From Polyangiaceae bacterium (GTDB lineage: Bacteria; Myxococcota_A; Polyangia; Polyangiales; Polyangiaceae), in the NCBI GenBank assembly GCA_016929495.1, contig JAFGIS010000187.1:1-64000 (forward strand): DNA of 64,000 bases, read 5' to 3'. Numbering within the stretch: position 1 is the stretch's first letter; every line of letters begins with the position of its first letter. A program made the translations under genes and the position numbers. Below the pieces are notes generated by a model, which worked only from the letters and a program-made list of their open reading frames with translations, made no database searches and had not been told where the DNA came from. Below are positions 48,358 through 56,745 of this stretch, piece after piece.

Positions 48358-49164
48358 GTGGCAGCCGAGACATCGCGAACAGGTCATGGTGGACGCGGCG
48401 TGTTCGATAGGCTGCTCGGCTCGGTGCTCGAGGTCTTTGACGGGCTCGGGTCGCTCTTGCTCGTGGTGTTCCGGACCCTGGTCTGGACCGTGCGGCCGCC
48501 GTATCGATTCGGACAGCTGGTTCAGGCCATGGACTTCATCGGCGTGCAATCGCTGTTCATCGTGACGCTCACCGGCACCTTCACCGGCATGGTGCTGGCG
48601 CTCCAGATGGTCTACAGCATGAAGAACTTCGGCGGGCAGGGGCTGGTCGGGTCCATCGTGGCCATTGCGCTGACTCGTGAGATGAGCCCGGTCTTCGCGT
48701 CCCTCATGGTCACGGCGCGCGCAGGCAGTGCCATGGCCGCCGAACTCGGCAACATGCGCGTGACCGAACAGATCGACGCCCTGGTGACCATGGGTGTGAG
48801 CCCCGTTCAGTACCTCATTTCGCCGCGAGTCGTCGCTTCGGTCGTCATGGTGCCGCTGCTTTGCATCCTGTTCACGTGCGTCGGCATGGCGGGCGCGTGG
48901 CTCGTCGCGGTCAAGATGCTGGGGGGCGACCCGGGCATCTTCCTGGCCAATATCGAGAAGTACACCGTGGTCGCGGACTTCGCGATGGGGGAGATCAAGT
49001 CGGCGTGTTTCGGCTTCTTGATCGCCGTCATCTCGTGCAACCAGGGCTTCAATGCGAGCGGTGGTGCGCGCGGTGTGGGCATCGCGACCACCAGGGCCGT
49101 CGTCCAGAGCGCCGTGGCCATTCTCGTGGCCAACTACGTGATCACGAGCTTGCTCACCACGTGA
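48358..49164 (+). CDS. MlaE-family ABC transporter permease
   Basis: 268 aa from GTG 48358 (AAGAGGGG three bases upstream). Diagnostic segments are VQSLFIVTLTGTFTGMVLALQMVYSM, TREMSPVFASLMVTARAGSAMAAELG-NMRVTEQIDAL and the C-terminal GVGIATTRAVVQSAVAILVANYVITSL. MlaE permeases work with an MlaF ATPase and an MCE protein in lipid transport between membranes. Neither partner is near; the next gene is an unrelated metabolic enzyme whose GTG immediately follows the stop codon. Confidence 0.93.
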   Translation: MAAETSRTGHGGRGVFDRLLGSVLEVFDGLGSLLLVVFRTLVWTVRPPYRFGQLVQAMDFIGVQSLFIVTLTGTFTGMVLALQMVYSMKNFGGQGLVGSIVAIALTREMSPVFASLMVTARAGSAMAAELGNMRVTEQIDALVTMGVSPVQYLISPRVVASVVMVPLLCILFTCVGMAGAWLVAVKMLGGDPGIFLANIEKYTVVADFAMGEIKSACFGFLIAVISCNQGFNASGGARGVGIATTRAVVQSAVAILVANYVITSLLTT

Positions 49165-50505
49165 GTGGTGGAGCAGCGTTTCGTGGAATGGAACGTCGAC
49201 GAACAACACTCGAGACCGCCGGTCAACCCTCGACGGCGGCCCGCCTTGACAGACGATCGCGCCTCAGTGACGCTAGAGCCCGTGGCCCAGCGACCCGCTC
49301 CCGCCTCCGTTCCTCCCGCAGCCGAGACCGTGCTCACCTTCCTGCAGAGCGTCGGCCGGCGCTCCGAAGCGGAGCTATACCTGAGGCTCTTTCGCCAGCA
49401 ACCCAAGGAGAGCTTCGCGATCGTGGCGGCAGAGGTCTCCGGCGCGCGACACTCTCTCGGATCGCTCGCCGAGCAGCTCAAGTACCTTTCCGAACTGGGT
49501 CTGTTCGCTCCGGTCGTGACGGGGCTGCTCGATCCGCTGGGCGCCGAGCTGTCGGCGGGCAGACTGGCCGAGCGCCTCACCTCCTTGGGACTCTCCTGCA
49601 GTACCCACGAAGCGGCCGACCCGCGGCTCGCGGAGCAGCTGCGCCAGGAGCTTTCGTGCGAAGTCGTGCCCGTCGTCGTTTTTGGCGTGCCCATCGGCGA
49701 CACGGCCGGGCGCTTCGCCCTGCTCGGCAGTCTGCGCAAGGCGTTGGGCTCGCGCAAGATCGTCTTCGTGCGCGAGCGCGGTGGCCTGCGTCCGCGCGAG
49801 CCGCATGGGGTCGAACTCTCGCCGGGCCACCGCCTGCTCTGTCACCACGGCGGGATCTCGATTATCAACCTGAGTTCGGACGCCGACGCACTACAGAAGC
49901 GCTCTGTGCTCGACGAGGAGGACCTCGAGCTCTTCGTTCGCGTGCGCGAGCTGCTCTGCCACGAGGACGCTAGCCACGTTCTGGTCAACGTGACCTCTCC
50001 GCTGACCCTGCTGACCGAGCTCTTCACGGTGCGCGGCGCGGGCACGCTCGTCAAGCGAGGGACCACGATCGAACGCCATGGCTCGTACGGCGAGGTGGAC
50101 CGCGTGCGCCTGACAACGCTGCTCGAGTCGAGCTTCCGGCGCAGCTTGCGCCCGGAGTTCTTCGATCGACCGCCGCTCGCCGTCTACGTCGAGCCGCACT
50201 ATCGGGGCGCGGCTATCGTCGAGCCCTGCGATGTGGGGCCGCTGCTCAGCAAGTTTGCGGTCGACCCAGTGGCCCAAGGTGAAGGCATGGGCCGCGACCT
50301 GTGGCAAGCCATTGTCCGTGAGTTCGATACGCTCGTCTGGCGTGCCCGCCCGGGCAACCCGATCAACGCCTTCTACCTCACACAGTGCGACGGGATGGTT
50401 CGCACCGCCACGTGGCAGGTGTTCTGGCGCAGGCTCGGTCCCGAGCACATCGCGCGGGTGGTCGAGGAGCTCTTGGGCCGCCCCCACGACTTCGCGAGCG
50501 TCTGA
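49165..50505 (+). CDS. N-acetylglutamate synthase-like (AAK-fold plus vertebrate-type NAT domain)
   Basis: 446 aa starting at the GTG directly after the mlaE-like stop. The N-terminal 45 residues are poor in structure (start could be later, for example GTG 49267). A kinase-fold domain (ETVLTFLQSVGRRSEAELYL, SLGSLAEQLKYLSELGLFAP, GRLAERLTSLGLSC) lacks the usual KxGG nucleotide motif. The C terminus is the NAT domain (PF04768 type): LSKFAVDPVAQGEGMGRDLWQ and NPINAFYLTQCDGMVRTATWQVFW. This is the family of NAGS in animals and bifunctional bacterial enzymes; here only synthase activity seems likely. It would start arginine biosynthesis. Confidence 0.75.
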   Translation: MVEQRFVEWNVDEQHSRPPVNPRRRPALTDDRASVTLEPVAQRPAPASVPPAAETVLTFLQSVGRRSEAELYLRLFRQQPKESFAIVAAEVSGARHSLGSLAEQLKYLSELGLFAPVVTGLLDPLGAELSAGRLAERLTSLGLSCSTHEAADPRLAEQLRQELSCEVVPVVVFGVPIGDTAGRFALLGSLRKALGSRKIVFVRERGGLRPREPHGVELSPGHRLLCHHGGISIINLSSDADALQKRSVLDEEDLELFVRVRELLCHEDASHVLVNVTSPLTLLTELFTVRGAGTLVKRGTTIERHGSYGEVDRVRLTTLLESSFRRSLRPEFFDRPPLAVYVEPHYRGAAIVEPCDVGPLLSKFAVDPVAQGEGMGRDLWQAIVREFDTLVWRARPGNPINAFYLTQCDGMVRTATWQVFWRRLGPEHIARVVEELLGRPHDFASV

Positions 50506-50930
50506 GGGGAACCGACGGAACGGCTGGCCATCATTGCAGCAGGCGCCAGGCCGTTCCGCGCCCGATGATCCAAATCGAAGCCGGCGGGCGAGTTTCCGGG
50601 AATAGGCCAAGAGCCCGGATGTTCAGACGGTGTTCGCGTGACGCAGCAGCACCGTCTTCCAGCCGTCCAGTCCCGAGCTCGCCGTGAGATTGGGGTTTGG
50701 ACGTCGGGCCGAGCAGAGAACCTCGCAAGATCCACGCTCAGCCGCGGCCGCAGACCCGTCTCGCGCGTCGTCGCAGGGCTCGAACGATGCGGCATTCGAT
50801 TCGGCCACTCGCGAGTTGACAGCGATCACGCGGAAAGTACCATGCCGCCGCCCCACACTCACCCGCGGGTCGCGGGTTTGGCCAAACCTCAGCCGGGGTC
50901 TACTCCCCGGGGATCTGCACGGGAGATCGG
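50506..50930. other. 425-base gap upstream of the ABC operon
   Basis: No ORF has family features. Towards the right end are a perfect 14-base palindrome (50875-50888), a short hairpin CCGGGG/CCCCGG at 50893-50910 and the ribosome-binding site GGGAG just before ATG 50931. The operon's promoter probably lies here. Confidence 0.5.
50875..50888. promoter_or_regulatory. Perfect 14-base palindrome, candidate operator
   Basis: GGTTTGGCCAAACC ends 42 bases before the ATPase start codon and is the only such palindrome I see in this gap. It could be a regulator site for the ABC operon or part of its leader. Inference only. Confidence 0.4.
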
Positions 50931-52061
50931 ATGAGTACCGACGTAATGATCAGCGCCGAAGGGTTGAGCAAGCAGTTCGGCCCGGTACGCGCCCTAGACA
51001 AAGTCACGTTCGAGGTCAACCGCGGCGAGGTCGTTGGGTTCTTGGGCCCGAACGGCGCCGGCAAGTCAACGACTATGCGGATCTTGACTTGCTACATATC
51101 GCCGACGGCCGGCACCGCCAAGGTGCATGGCTACGACATCTTCGACGACACGCTCGAGGTGCGTCGGCGCCTGGGATACCTCCCGCAGCGCGCCCCGCTG
51201 TATCCGGACATGAGCGTGCACGAGTACCTGCGGTTCACTGCCGAAATCCGGGGTGTCGACGAGAGCCGCTTCCGAAAGCGGCTCGATGACGTCGTGGACA
51301 TCTGCGGGCTGGCGCAGACGCTTGGCCTGGGCATCGGGACGCTCTCCCACGGCTATCGCCAGCGCGTCGGGCTCGGCCAGGCTCTGATCCACGACCCGGA
51401 GATCCTGATACTGGACGAGCCGACCAGTGATCTGGACCCGAACGAGAAGGCGGAGGTGCTCCGGTACATCAAGGAAATCGGCAAGGATCGCACGGTCCTT
51501 CTGTCGACCCACAACCTGGCCGAGGTGGAAGAGGCCTGTGCCCGGGCCATCATCGTCAGCAAAGGTCGTGTGGTTGCCGACGGGCCGATCGACCAGATCC
51601 GTTCGAAGACCGGCCGTGTGCGCTACGTCGTGACCATCGACGAGCGCGACGCCGAAGCCGGGAAGAAGCCTCCGAGCGCGACCGAGATCCAGGACGCGCT
51701 GTCCGCCGTGGAGCGAGCCTCTGCCGTCCGAGAGCTTCCGACCGACGAGAGCGTCCACAAGTTCGAGCTGGCGGGGCCCGAGGATGCGGATCTGCGAGCC
51801 AGCCTGTTCCGCCTCGCGGTGGCCAAGGGCTGGACCCTGCTCGAGCTCCGGCGAGAGTCCCAGAGCCTCGACGCCGTGTTCCGTGATCTGACGCGAGACG
51901 ACCAGATGGCGTCGCGCGGCCTGACTTCCCAGGAAGAGGAAGAAGACGAGCAGGAGGACGAAGACGAGGAAGATGAGGATCAGGACGACGAAGAAGAAGA
52001 GGACGCCGTTGCCAAGAAATCAGACGAACCTGGCTCCACCCCGAGCGGGCGGGAGGATTGA
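50931..52061 (+). CDS. GldA-like ABC transporter ATPase with acidic tail
   Basis: 376 aa. Walker A is GPNGAGKSTT, the signature LSHGYRQRVGLGQAL and Walker B ILILDEPTSDLDP, with the switch His in LSTHNLAEVEEACAR. It is closest to the ABC-2 gliding/export class (GldA/NosF/NatA-like). A 50-residue C-terminal tail is extremely acidic (EEEEDEQEDEDEEDEDQDDEEEEDAVAKK), unusual and possibly regulatory. First of four same-strand genes; the permease starts four bases after its stop. Confidence 0.9.
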   Translation: MSTDVMISAEGLSKQFGPVRALDKVTFEVNRGEVVGFLGPNGAGKSTTMRILTCYISPTAGTAKVHGYDIFDDTLEVRRRLGYLPQRAPLYPDMSVHEYLRFTAEIRGVDESRFRKRLDDVVDICGLAQTLGLGIGTLSHGYRQRVGLGQALIHDPEILILDEPTSDLDPNEKAEVLRYIKEIGKDRTVLLSTHNLAEVEEACARAIIVSKGRVVADGPIDQIRSKTGRVRYVVTIDERDAEAGKKPPSATEIQDALSAVERASAVRELPTDESVHKFELAGPEDADLRASLFRLAVAKGWTLLELRRESQSLDAVFRDLTRDDQMASRGLTSQEEEEDEQEDEDEEDEDQDDEEEEDAVAKKSDEPGSTPSGRED

Positions 52062-52064
52062 ACC

Positions 52065-52796
52065 ATGTCTCCCATGCTGACCATCGCGAAGCGCGAGTTC
52101 CGCTCGTATTTCGATGCTCCGTTGGCCTACGTGGTCATCTGTCTGAGCTTCCTGGCGCTCGGGCTCACTCTGTTCATGTATGCGCAGTACTGGGAGCTCG
52201 ACCAGGCTACCATGCGGCAGCTGTTCGAATACGTTCCGGTGGGACTGGGGCTGCTGGTCGTCCCGGTGGTGACCATGCGTCTGCTCGCCGAGGAGAAGCG
52301 CAGCGGCACCCTCGAGATGCTCATCACGCTGCCGGTTCGGGACAGCGACGTCGTCATGGGCAAGTACATCGGCGCCCTCGGCCTGGTGCTCTGCCTCGCC
52401 ATCGCGACGCTGATCTACCCGTTTGCGATGTTCGTGTGGCCCTGGCAGCTCGGACCGCTCGACTGGGGTCCGGTCTTGAGCGGCTATCTCGGGGTCGCGC
52501 TCTTCAGCGCAGCCGCGGTGGCCGTGGGACTGCTCGTCAGTGCCCTCACGAGCAGCCAGGCCGTGGCCTTCTTCGTCACCTTCTTCACCCTGCTGGTTCT
52601 GTGGTTCATGGGTAGGGTGACGGGGCAGTTCCCAACTCTGCTCGGAGAACCGTTGACCTACATCGCATTCCAGACGCACGTCGAGGACTTCACGCGCGGG
52701 CTGGTCCCCCTTCGCGACGTCATCTACTTCATCACCGTCACGGCGCTGGCATTGATGGTGGCCTTCAGGGCGCTTGAGCGCCGCAAGTGGGCGTGA
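52065..52796 (+). CDS. ABC-2 permease, GldF-like
   Basis: 243 aa with six hydrophobic segments. It begins MSPMLTIAKREFRSYFDAPLAYVVICLSF, as GldF-type permeases do, and includes RLLAEEKRSGTLEMLITLPVRDSDVVMGKYIG, the coupling-helix motif, and SSQAVAFFVTFFTLLVLWF. The GGGAGGATTGAACC ribosome-binding site lies within the ATPase stop region. Works with the ATPase and GldG-like protein. Confidence 0.9.
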   Translation: MSPMLTIAKREFRSYFDAPLAYVVICLSFLALGLTLFMYAQYWELDQATMRQLFEYVPVGLGLLVVPVVTMRLLAEEKRSGTLEMLITLPVRDSDVVMGKYIGALGLVLCLAIATLIYPFAMFVWPWQLGPLDWGPVLSGYLGVALFSAAAVAVGLLVSALTSSQAVAFFVTFFTLLVLWFMGRVTGQFPTLLGEPLTYIAFQTHVEDFTRGLVPLRDVIYFITVTALALMVAFRALERRKWA

Positions 52797-52801
52797 GCAA
52801 C

Positions 52802-54679
52802 ATGGCAACGCAAGCAACGCAACAGAAGAAGCGCAGGATCGCCACCCAGACCGGCCTGTACCTGACTGTCCTGGTGGCCATAACGGTGCTCGTCAACTGG
52901 CTCGTGGCAGGCTCCACCACCCGCTGGGACACGACCAAGACCGAACGCTACACGCTGAGCCAGGGCAGCGCGCGCTTGGTTCGCAGTCTCCGAGAACCGA
53001 TCAAGGTGGACGCGTACGTGACGACCGGCGGCATCGCCCGCCTCGACTCGTTCGTTCGAGACTTGACCGACCTGCTCAAGGAGTACGCGCGCAAGTCGAA
53101 CGGCAAGTTCGAGTTCACGCTGATCGAGGCCAACACGGAAGAGCTCCGAGAGCAGGCCAAGGACGGCGGGCTCGAGCCGATGACCTTCGCCAGCCAGAAG
53201 ACGGACCAGGCGTCGATCGCGCAAGGCTACATGGGCCTGGTCTTCAAGTACGGCAGCGAGAAGGACCAGATTCCACAACTCAACCCGTCGCGTACCGACG
53301 GGCTCGAGTTTTGGATCACCAACAAGATCCGTGAGCTCAAGGACAAGGCGGAAGACGTCAAGCTGCGCATCGGCATCGTGAGCGGGAAGGACGAGCTCAA
53401 GCTCAGCGACAACAACCTGATCGCCCGTCAAGGCCGCCAGGGCTCACCGAGCATCGAGCAGATCATCCAGCAGGCGTTCCCGTTCTACAAGACCGAAAGC
53501 GTCGAGCTCAAAGAGGGCGAGCCCATCGACGAGAAGCTCAGCGGGCTCATCATCACCCAGCCCGGCAAGGACTACACCGACCAGGAGCTCAGGCGCGTCG
53601 ACGAATTCGTCATGCGTGGCGGCAAGTCGCTGGTCGTGATCGCGTCGGCGGTGAGCATGAAGGCGCAGGACGCCACGATGCAGGCCAGCCTGAACCTGCA
53701 CAACCTCGACAAGCTGATCGCCGGCTATGGCATCAACATGAAGAAGAATGCCGTGCTCGACTTCGGCGCGAATTTCGGCATCCCCGTGCTCACGGCTACC
53801 GGAAACGTGTCGCAGATCCGCAACCCCGGCATCCTGAGGCTGTACAACGATCCGCGCCTCGACAAGGACAAGGCGCTGCTCGACACCGGCTTCGCCGCGT
53901 TCTTCCGAATGGAAGAGATCTCCTTCCCGTTCGCCTCCGAGCTTGAGCTGATGCCGAACAAGCAGCCAAAGGGCGTGGAGATCTCTGCGGTGGCGCGCAG
54001 CACGCCGCAGGCGAGCGTCACGACGGAGTCGACCGTCGACATGTCGCTCAAGCCGCAGTGGGAGCCCAAGCCGCCGATGAAGCAGCGTATCGTGGCTGCC
54101 GTGGCCAAGGGCAAGCTCAAGAGCGCCTTCCCCAAGAGCGACACCGTCAAGGCCAACGAGCAGGCGCCGAGCTCGTCGCGCGTGCTGGTCATCTCGTCCA
54201 GTCTGTTCTTGACCAACCCCTTTGCCTACGCCGGCAACGGTCAGGAAATGAGCGGCCAATTCCAGATGATGGGTTCGATCGGGGGCGACCGGCAGCTTCA
54301 GGCAATCGCCAATCCCTACGCTCAGCGCTACCTCACCCCCACCATCCTCGCCGTGAAGAACATGTTCGACTGGATGACGGGCGACAGCGATCTCATCGCG
54401 ACCAGCGCCAAGATCCTGAGCGAGCCGAACCTCACCTATGCCAGCATCGCCGAGCCCGACATCAAGCCGGGCGACAACGAAGCAGAGATCCGACGCAAGG
54501 ACGAGGAGTATCGCAAGGCCCGCGAGGGACTGCAGCAGAAAGTCCAGTGGTCGCTCACGGCCGGCGTACCCGTGGCGTTCGCCGCTCTGGGGCTGGCGCG
54601 CTGGAGGCGGCGTGAGTCCGGCAGAACGAAGCGCCGTGCGTCGGAGCAGCGCAAGTCACCCGAGAAACAAGGCCGCTAG
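52802..54679 (+). CDS. GldG-like membrane protein of the ABC cluster
   Basis: 625 aa from ATG 52802 (GTG 52787 overlapping the permease is possible). One N-terminal transmembrane segment (TGLYLTVLVAITVLVNWLVAG) then DTTKTERYTLSQGSARLVRSLREPIKVDAYVTTG, the hallmark of the GldG/PF09822 uncharacterised ABC component, a large periplasmic domain (RIGIVSGKDELKLSDN, LSGLIITQPGKDYTDQELRRVDEF), and a second hydrophobic segment near the C terminus (SLTAGVPVAFAALGLARW), with an Arg/Lys tail. In gliding bacteria GldAFG make a transporter; in myxobacteria the equivalent function is not established. Confidence 0.9.
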   Translation: MATQATQQKKRRIATQTGLYLTVLVAITVLVNWLVAGSTTRWDTTKTERYTLSQGSARLVRSLREPIKVDAYVTTGGIARLDSFVRDLTDLLKEYARKSNGKFEFTLIEANTEELREQAKDGGLEPMTFASQKTDQASIAQGYMGLVFKYGSEKDQIPQLNPSRTDGLEFWITNKIRELKDKAEDVKLRIGIVSGKDELKLSDNNLIARQGRQGSPSIEQIIQQAFPFYKTESVELKEGEPIDEKLSGLIITQPGKDYTDQELRRVDEFVMRGGKSLVVIASAVSMKAQDATMQASLNLHNLDKLIAGYGINMKKNAVLDFGANFGIPVLTATGNVSQIRNPGILRLYNDPRLDKDKALLDTGFAAFFRMEEISFPFASELELMPNKQPKGVEISAVARSTPQASVTTESTVDMSLKPQWEPKPPMKQRIVAAVAKGKLKSAFPKSDTVKANEQAPSSSRVLVISSSLFLTNPFAYAGNGQEMSGQFQMMGSIGGDRQLQAIANPYAQRYLTPTILAVKNMFDWMTGDSDLIATSAKILSEPNLTYASIAEPDIKPGDNEAEIRRKDEEYRKAREGLQQKVQWSLTAGVPVAFAALGLARWRRRESGRTKRRASEQRKSPEKQGR

Positions 54680-54699
54680 CGAAAGAAGGAATTGCTACT

Positions 54700-55761
54700 A
54701 TGGCGATGGCGACCGACAAGAAGCTGTACGTTGCAGTGGGCGTGCTGGTCCTTCTGGGCGGGGCGGTTTTTCTCAAGCAGAGGGCCGAGAAACGCGAGGC
54801 GGCGACCTACACCCTCGAGGGGCAGCAGTTGAAGCTGCCCGCGCTCAAGGTGAGCGAAGACGACGTCAAGAAGATCGACAAGCTGGAAATCGCTCAGCCT
54901 CCTGGCGACGCCGGCAAGGGCGAGAACGTCGTGCTCACCAAGAAGGGCGAGGACGATTGGCGCGTGACGGAGCCCGGCGACCACAAGGCGAACTCGTCCA
55001 ATGTGAAGAGTGCCCTGGACAACCTCAAGACGCTCGAGGTCAAGGAGCGGATCAGCCCGTCCAAGGACAGCTACGGACGCTACGATCTGACGGACGACAA
55101 GGCGCTGCACGTCGTCGTCTACAAGGGCAAGGACAAGGCCGTCGACCTGTACTTGGGTCAGAGCGGTTCGCGCGGGCAGCTGGCGCGCATTGCCGGTCGA
55201 GACGGCGTGTACGCCCTGGGCGGGTTCTCTCGCTACCTGTTCGCTCGCGAGCTCAAGAACTGGCGGGACAAGGAGATCTTCAAGTTCGCGGACGACAAGG
55301 TCGCCAAGATCGAGGTGCGCAACGAGAACGGCACCATGGAGTTCACGAGGGAGAAGTCGGGCGGCGATGCGGATGGCGGCACGCCGCAGGCCAAGTGGAG
55401 CGGCAAGTCGAAGAAGAAGAATGCCGGCGCCTTGGCGGCAATCAAGGATCTGGACTCCGAGAAGGTGAACGACCTGGTCCGTGCCTACAAGGACCTGAAT
55501 GCTCTCGACTTCGGCGACGACAAGCCGCTCGCCGACGCGGGCCTGGACGAGCCGTCCGCGACCATCACCTTCACTCTCGAGGATGGCGGCAAGCGGGCGC
55601 TCGATGTCGGCGCGACCGCTGAGGGCAGCAACCGCTGGGCGCGCCAACCCGACGCTCAGCAGGTCTATTCGGTCTCGAGCTACGTCGCCGACTGGGCGCT
55701 TGCCGAGCTGAAGAAGTTCCAGTCCGAGAAGAAGGACGACGGGGACAAAGACAAGAAGTAA
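54700..55761 (+). CDS. DUF4340 protein of the ABC cluster
   Basis: 353 aa. One N-terminal transmembrane segment (LYVAVGVLVLLGGAVFLKQ) precedes a soluble domain of repeated beta-rich units: DWRVTEPGDHKANSSNVKSALDNLKTLEV, DLYLGQSGSRGQ, VYALGGFSRYLF and WRDKEIFKFADDKVAKIEV. This order (SSNVKSALDNLKTLEV, LG-S-RG, WRDK-I) matches DUF4340, regularly found beside GldG-like genes in this group. Lys and Asp are very abundant. AAGGA lies nine bases upstream of the start. Confidence 0.88.
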   Translation: MAMATDKKLYVAVGVLVLLGGAVFLKQRAEKREAATYTLEGQQLKLPALKVSEDDVKKIDKLEIAQPPGDAGKGENVVLTKKGEDDWRVTEPGDHKANSSNVKSALDNLKTLEVKERISPSKDSYGRYDLTDDKALHVVVYKGKDKAVDLYLGQSGSRGQLARIAGRDGVYALGGFSRYLFARELKNWRDKEIFKFADDKVAKIEVRNENGTMEFTREKSGGDADGGTPQAKWSGKSKKKNAGALAAIKDLDSEKVNDLVRAYKDLNALDFGDDKPLADAGLDEPSATITFTLEDGGKRALDVGATAEGSNRWARQPDAQQVYSVSSYVADWALAELKKFQSEKKDDGDKDKK

Positions 55762-55787
55762 CTGGACGGCGCAACTGGTACCGAATC

Positions 55788-55817
55788 GAAGGCGCGAGGC
55801 GGCAGCTTCGCGCCTTC
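55788..55817 (+). terminator. Hairpin after the ABC operon
   Basis: Perfect 10-base arms GAAGGCGCGA (55788-55797) and TCGCGCCTTC (55808-55817) with a ten-base loop, 26 bases after the stop codon of the last operon gene. No T run follows, so the call rests on the stem and position. Confidence 0.55.
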
Positions 55818-55875
55818 GGTCATTTGGGGGTGTCGGGGAAGCTCTTCGCTGTCGGGGCTGTTCCGACCGGCGCGG

Positions 55876-56295
55876 TCACGTGCGGGCCCCTCGCGTGGCC
55901 TTGCGTGCACGAGGCCTCTTGGGTCCAGTCGTATTGCGAGGCACCCGCTCGTCCGACTTCCGACTGGCCATAGCGTGCCCGGCGTCGGCTGTGGTTCGGG
56001 GCGTCACCCCTTTGGTGCTGGGCCAATACTCACAGTCCCACGCCAGATGGAGGGCCGCGCCGTCGAGATCAGGAAACAGCGTACGCCGGTTGACTCCGAA
56101 ATCGTTCAGCTGGCGCCGGATCCTCTCGCGGCTCCGGCGGGAGACCACGAGCTGCCGATCCGAGGCCATGGGCTTCCAGGGCGTGGACTGGAGGGTGAAA
56201 ACCGACGATTGGGCGGCCACTCGTGGGCTGATGTTCGGCGTCCGGAGAATGTTCTCTTGGCAATCATGGGTGTAGCACGGCGGGTCCACCGACAT
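55876..56295 (-). pseudogene. C-terminal remnant of an FRG-domain protein
   Basis: 139 aa. The best-conserved end of FRG domains is readable: DPPCYTHDCQENILRTPN, PRVAAQSSVFTLQSTPW and QLNDFGVNRRTLFPDLDGAALHLAW (compare GxxxxTLFPDLDGLAxHL). The N-terminal FRG motif (W-FRG) is absent: no frame upstream (56296-56745) carries it, and that interval is instead the hairpin-dense DNA described separately. So I read this as a 5'-truncated gene. The basic tail after the domain (KRPRARKATRGART) looks intact. Confidence 0.6.
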
Positions 56296-56745
56296 CCTCG
56301 ACCGTTGACGGGTTCGCGTTCGTCATGAAGCACTCTCACTTCGACCTGCGCCCGTGTTGATTCTCGCTTGCTCCAGGATGACACGACTCCCGTTCCAGCA
56401 GAAGGGCATCTGCTCCTCGGACGCCACTCGTCCTGTCGGGTGCGCCGCGCCCTCGCTGTTCATGTCGGACTCCACGCCAAGCGTGATCCGATCTCCCCTC
56501 CCATGCCCGCCGCGTGGCGGCTCGCGTCCGCGCGAGACGACACGCGCCGGGCATAAGGGAGACGGCCACTCCCCAACGTGGCTGTCGACCTTCGGTCGCC
56601 AGACGTTGGGGCCCGCGCGCGCCGGCATAGCCGGCGCGCCCGGATGGGGGGTGGGCATCATCCCCAACAAGGCGCCGAACTCGAGACGAGCATCGGCGCC
56701 TCCCACAGAAGTCGCAGCGGTCATCGCCCGCCACAACGTAGGCCC
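56296..56745. other. Gap between FRG remnant and VapC gene
   Basis: Long overlapping ORFs exist on both strands but have no family features and conflict with one another. Most of the interval is taken by the hairpin-dense element at 56397-56700. Confidence 0.6.
56397..56700. ncRNA. Candidate structured RNA: ten perfect hairpins in 304 bases
   Basis: Stems (arms, plus strand): AGCAGA/TCTGCT 56397-56414; GGACG/CGTCC 56419-56433; CGGA/TCCG enclosing CACGC/GCGTG 56466-56490; ATGCCCG/CGGGCAT 56503-56554 enclosing CTCGCG/CGCGAG 56521-56536; GGGAG/CTCCC 56557-56573; CCCCAACGT/ACGTTGGGG 56571-56611 enclosing CGACC/GGTCG 56586-56598; GCGCGCCGGC/GCCGGCGCGC 56617-56639; GGATG/CATCC 56642-56663; GGCGCCGA/TCGGCGCC 56671-56700. 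They abut with almost no spacing and include nested pairs, the pattern of a folded RNA rather than chance. Strand is undecided. No matching family can be named without a covariance search; the surrounding 450 bases have no credible CDS. High GC content makes short stems easier to find. Confidence 0.5.
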
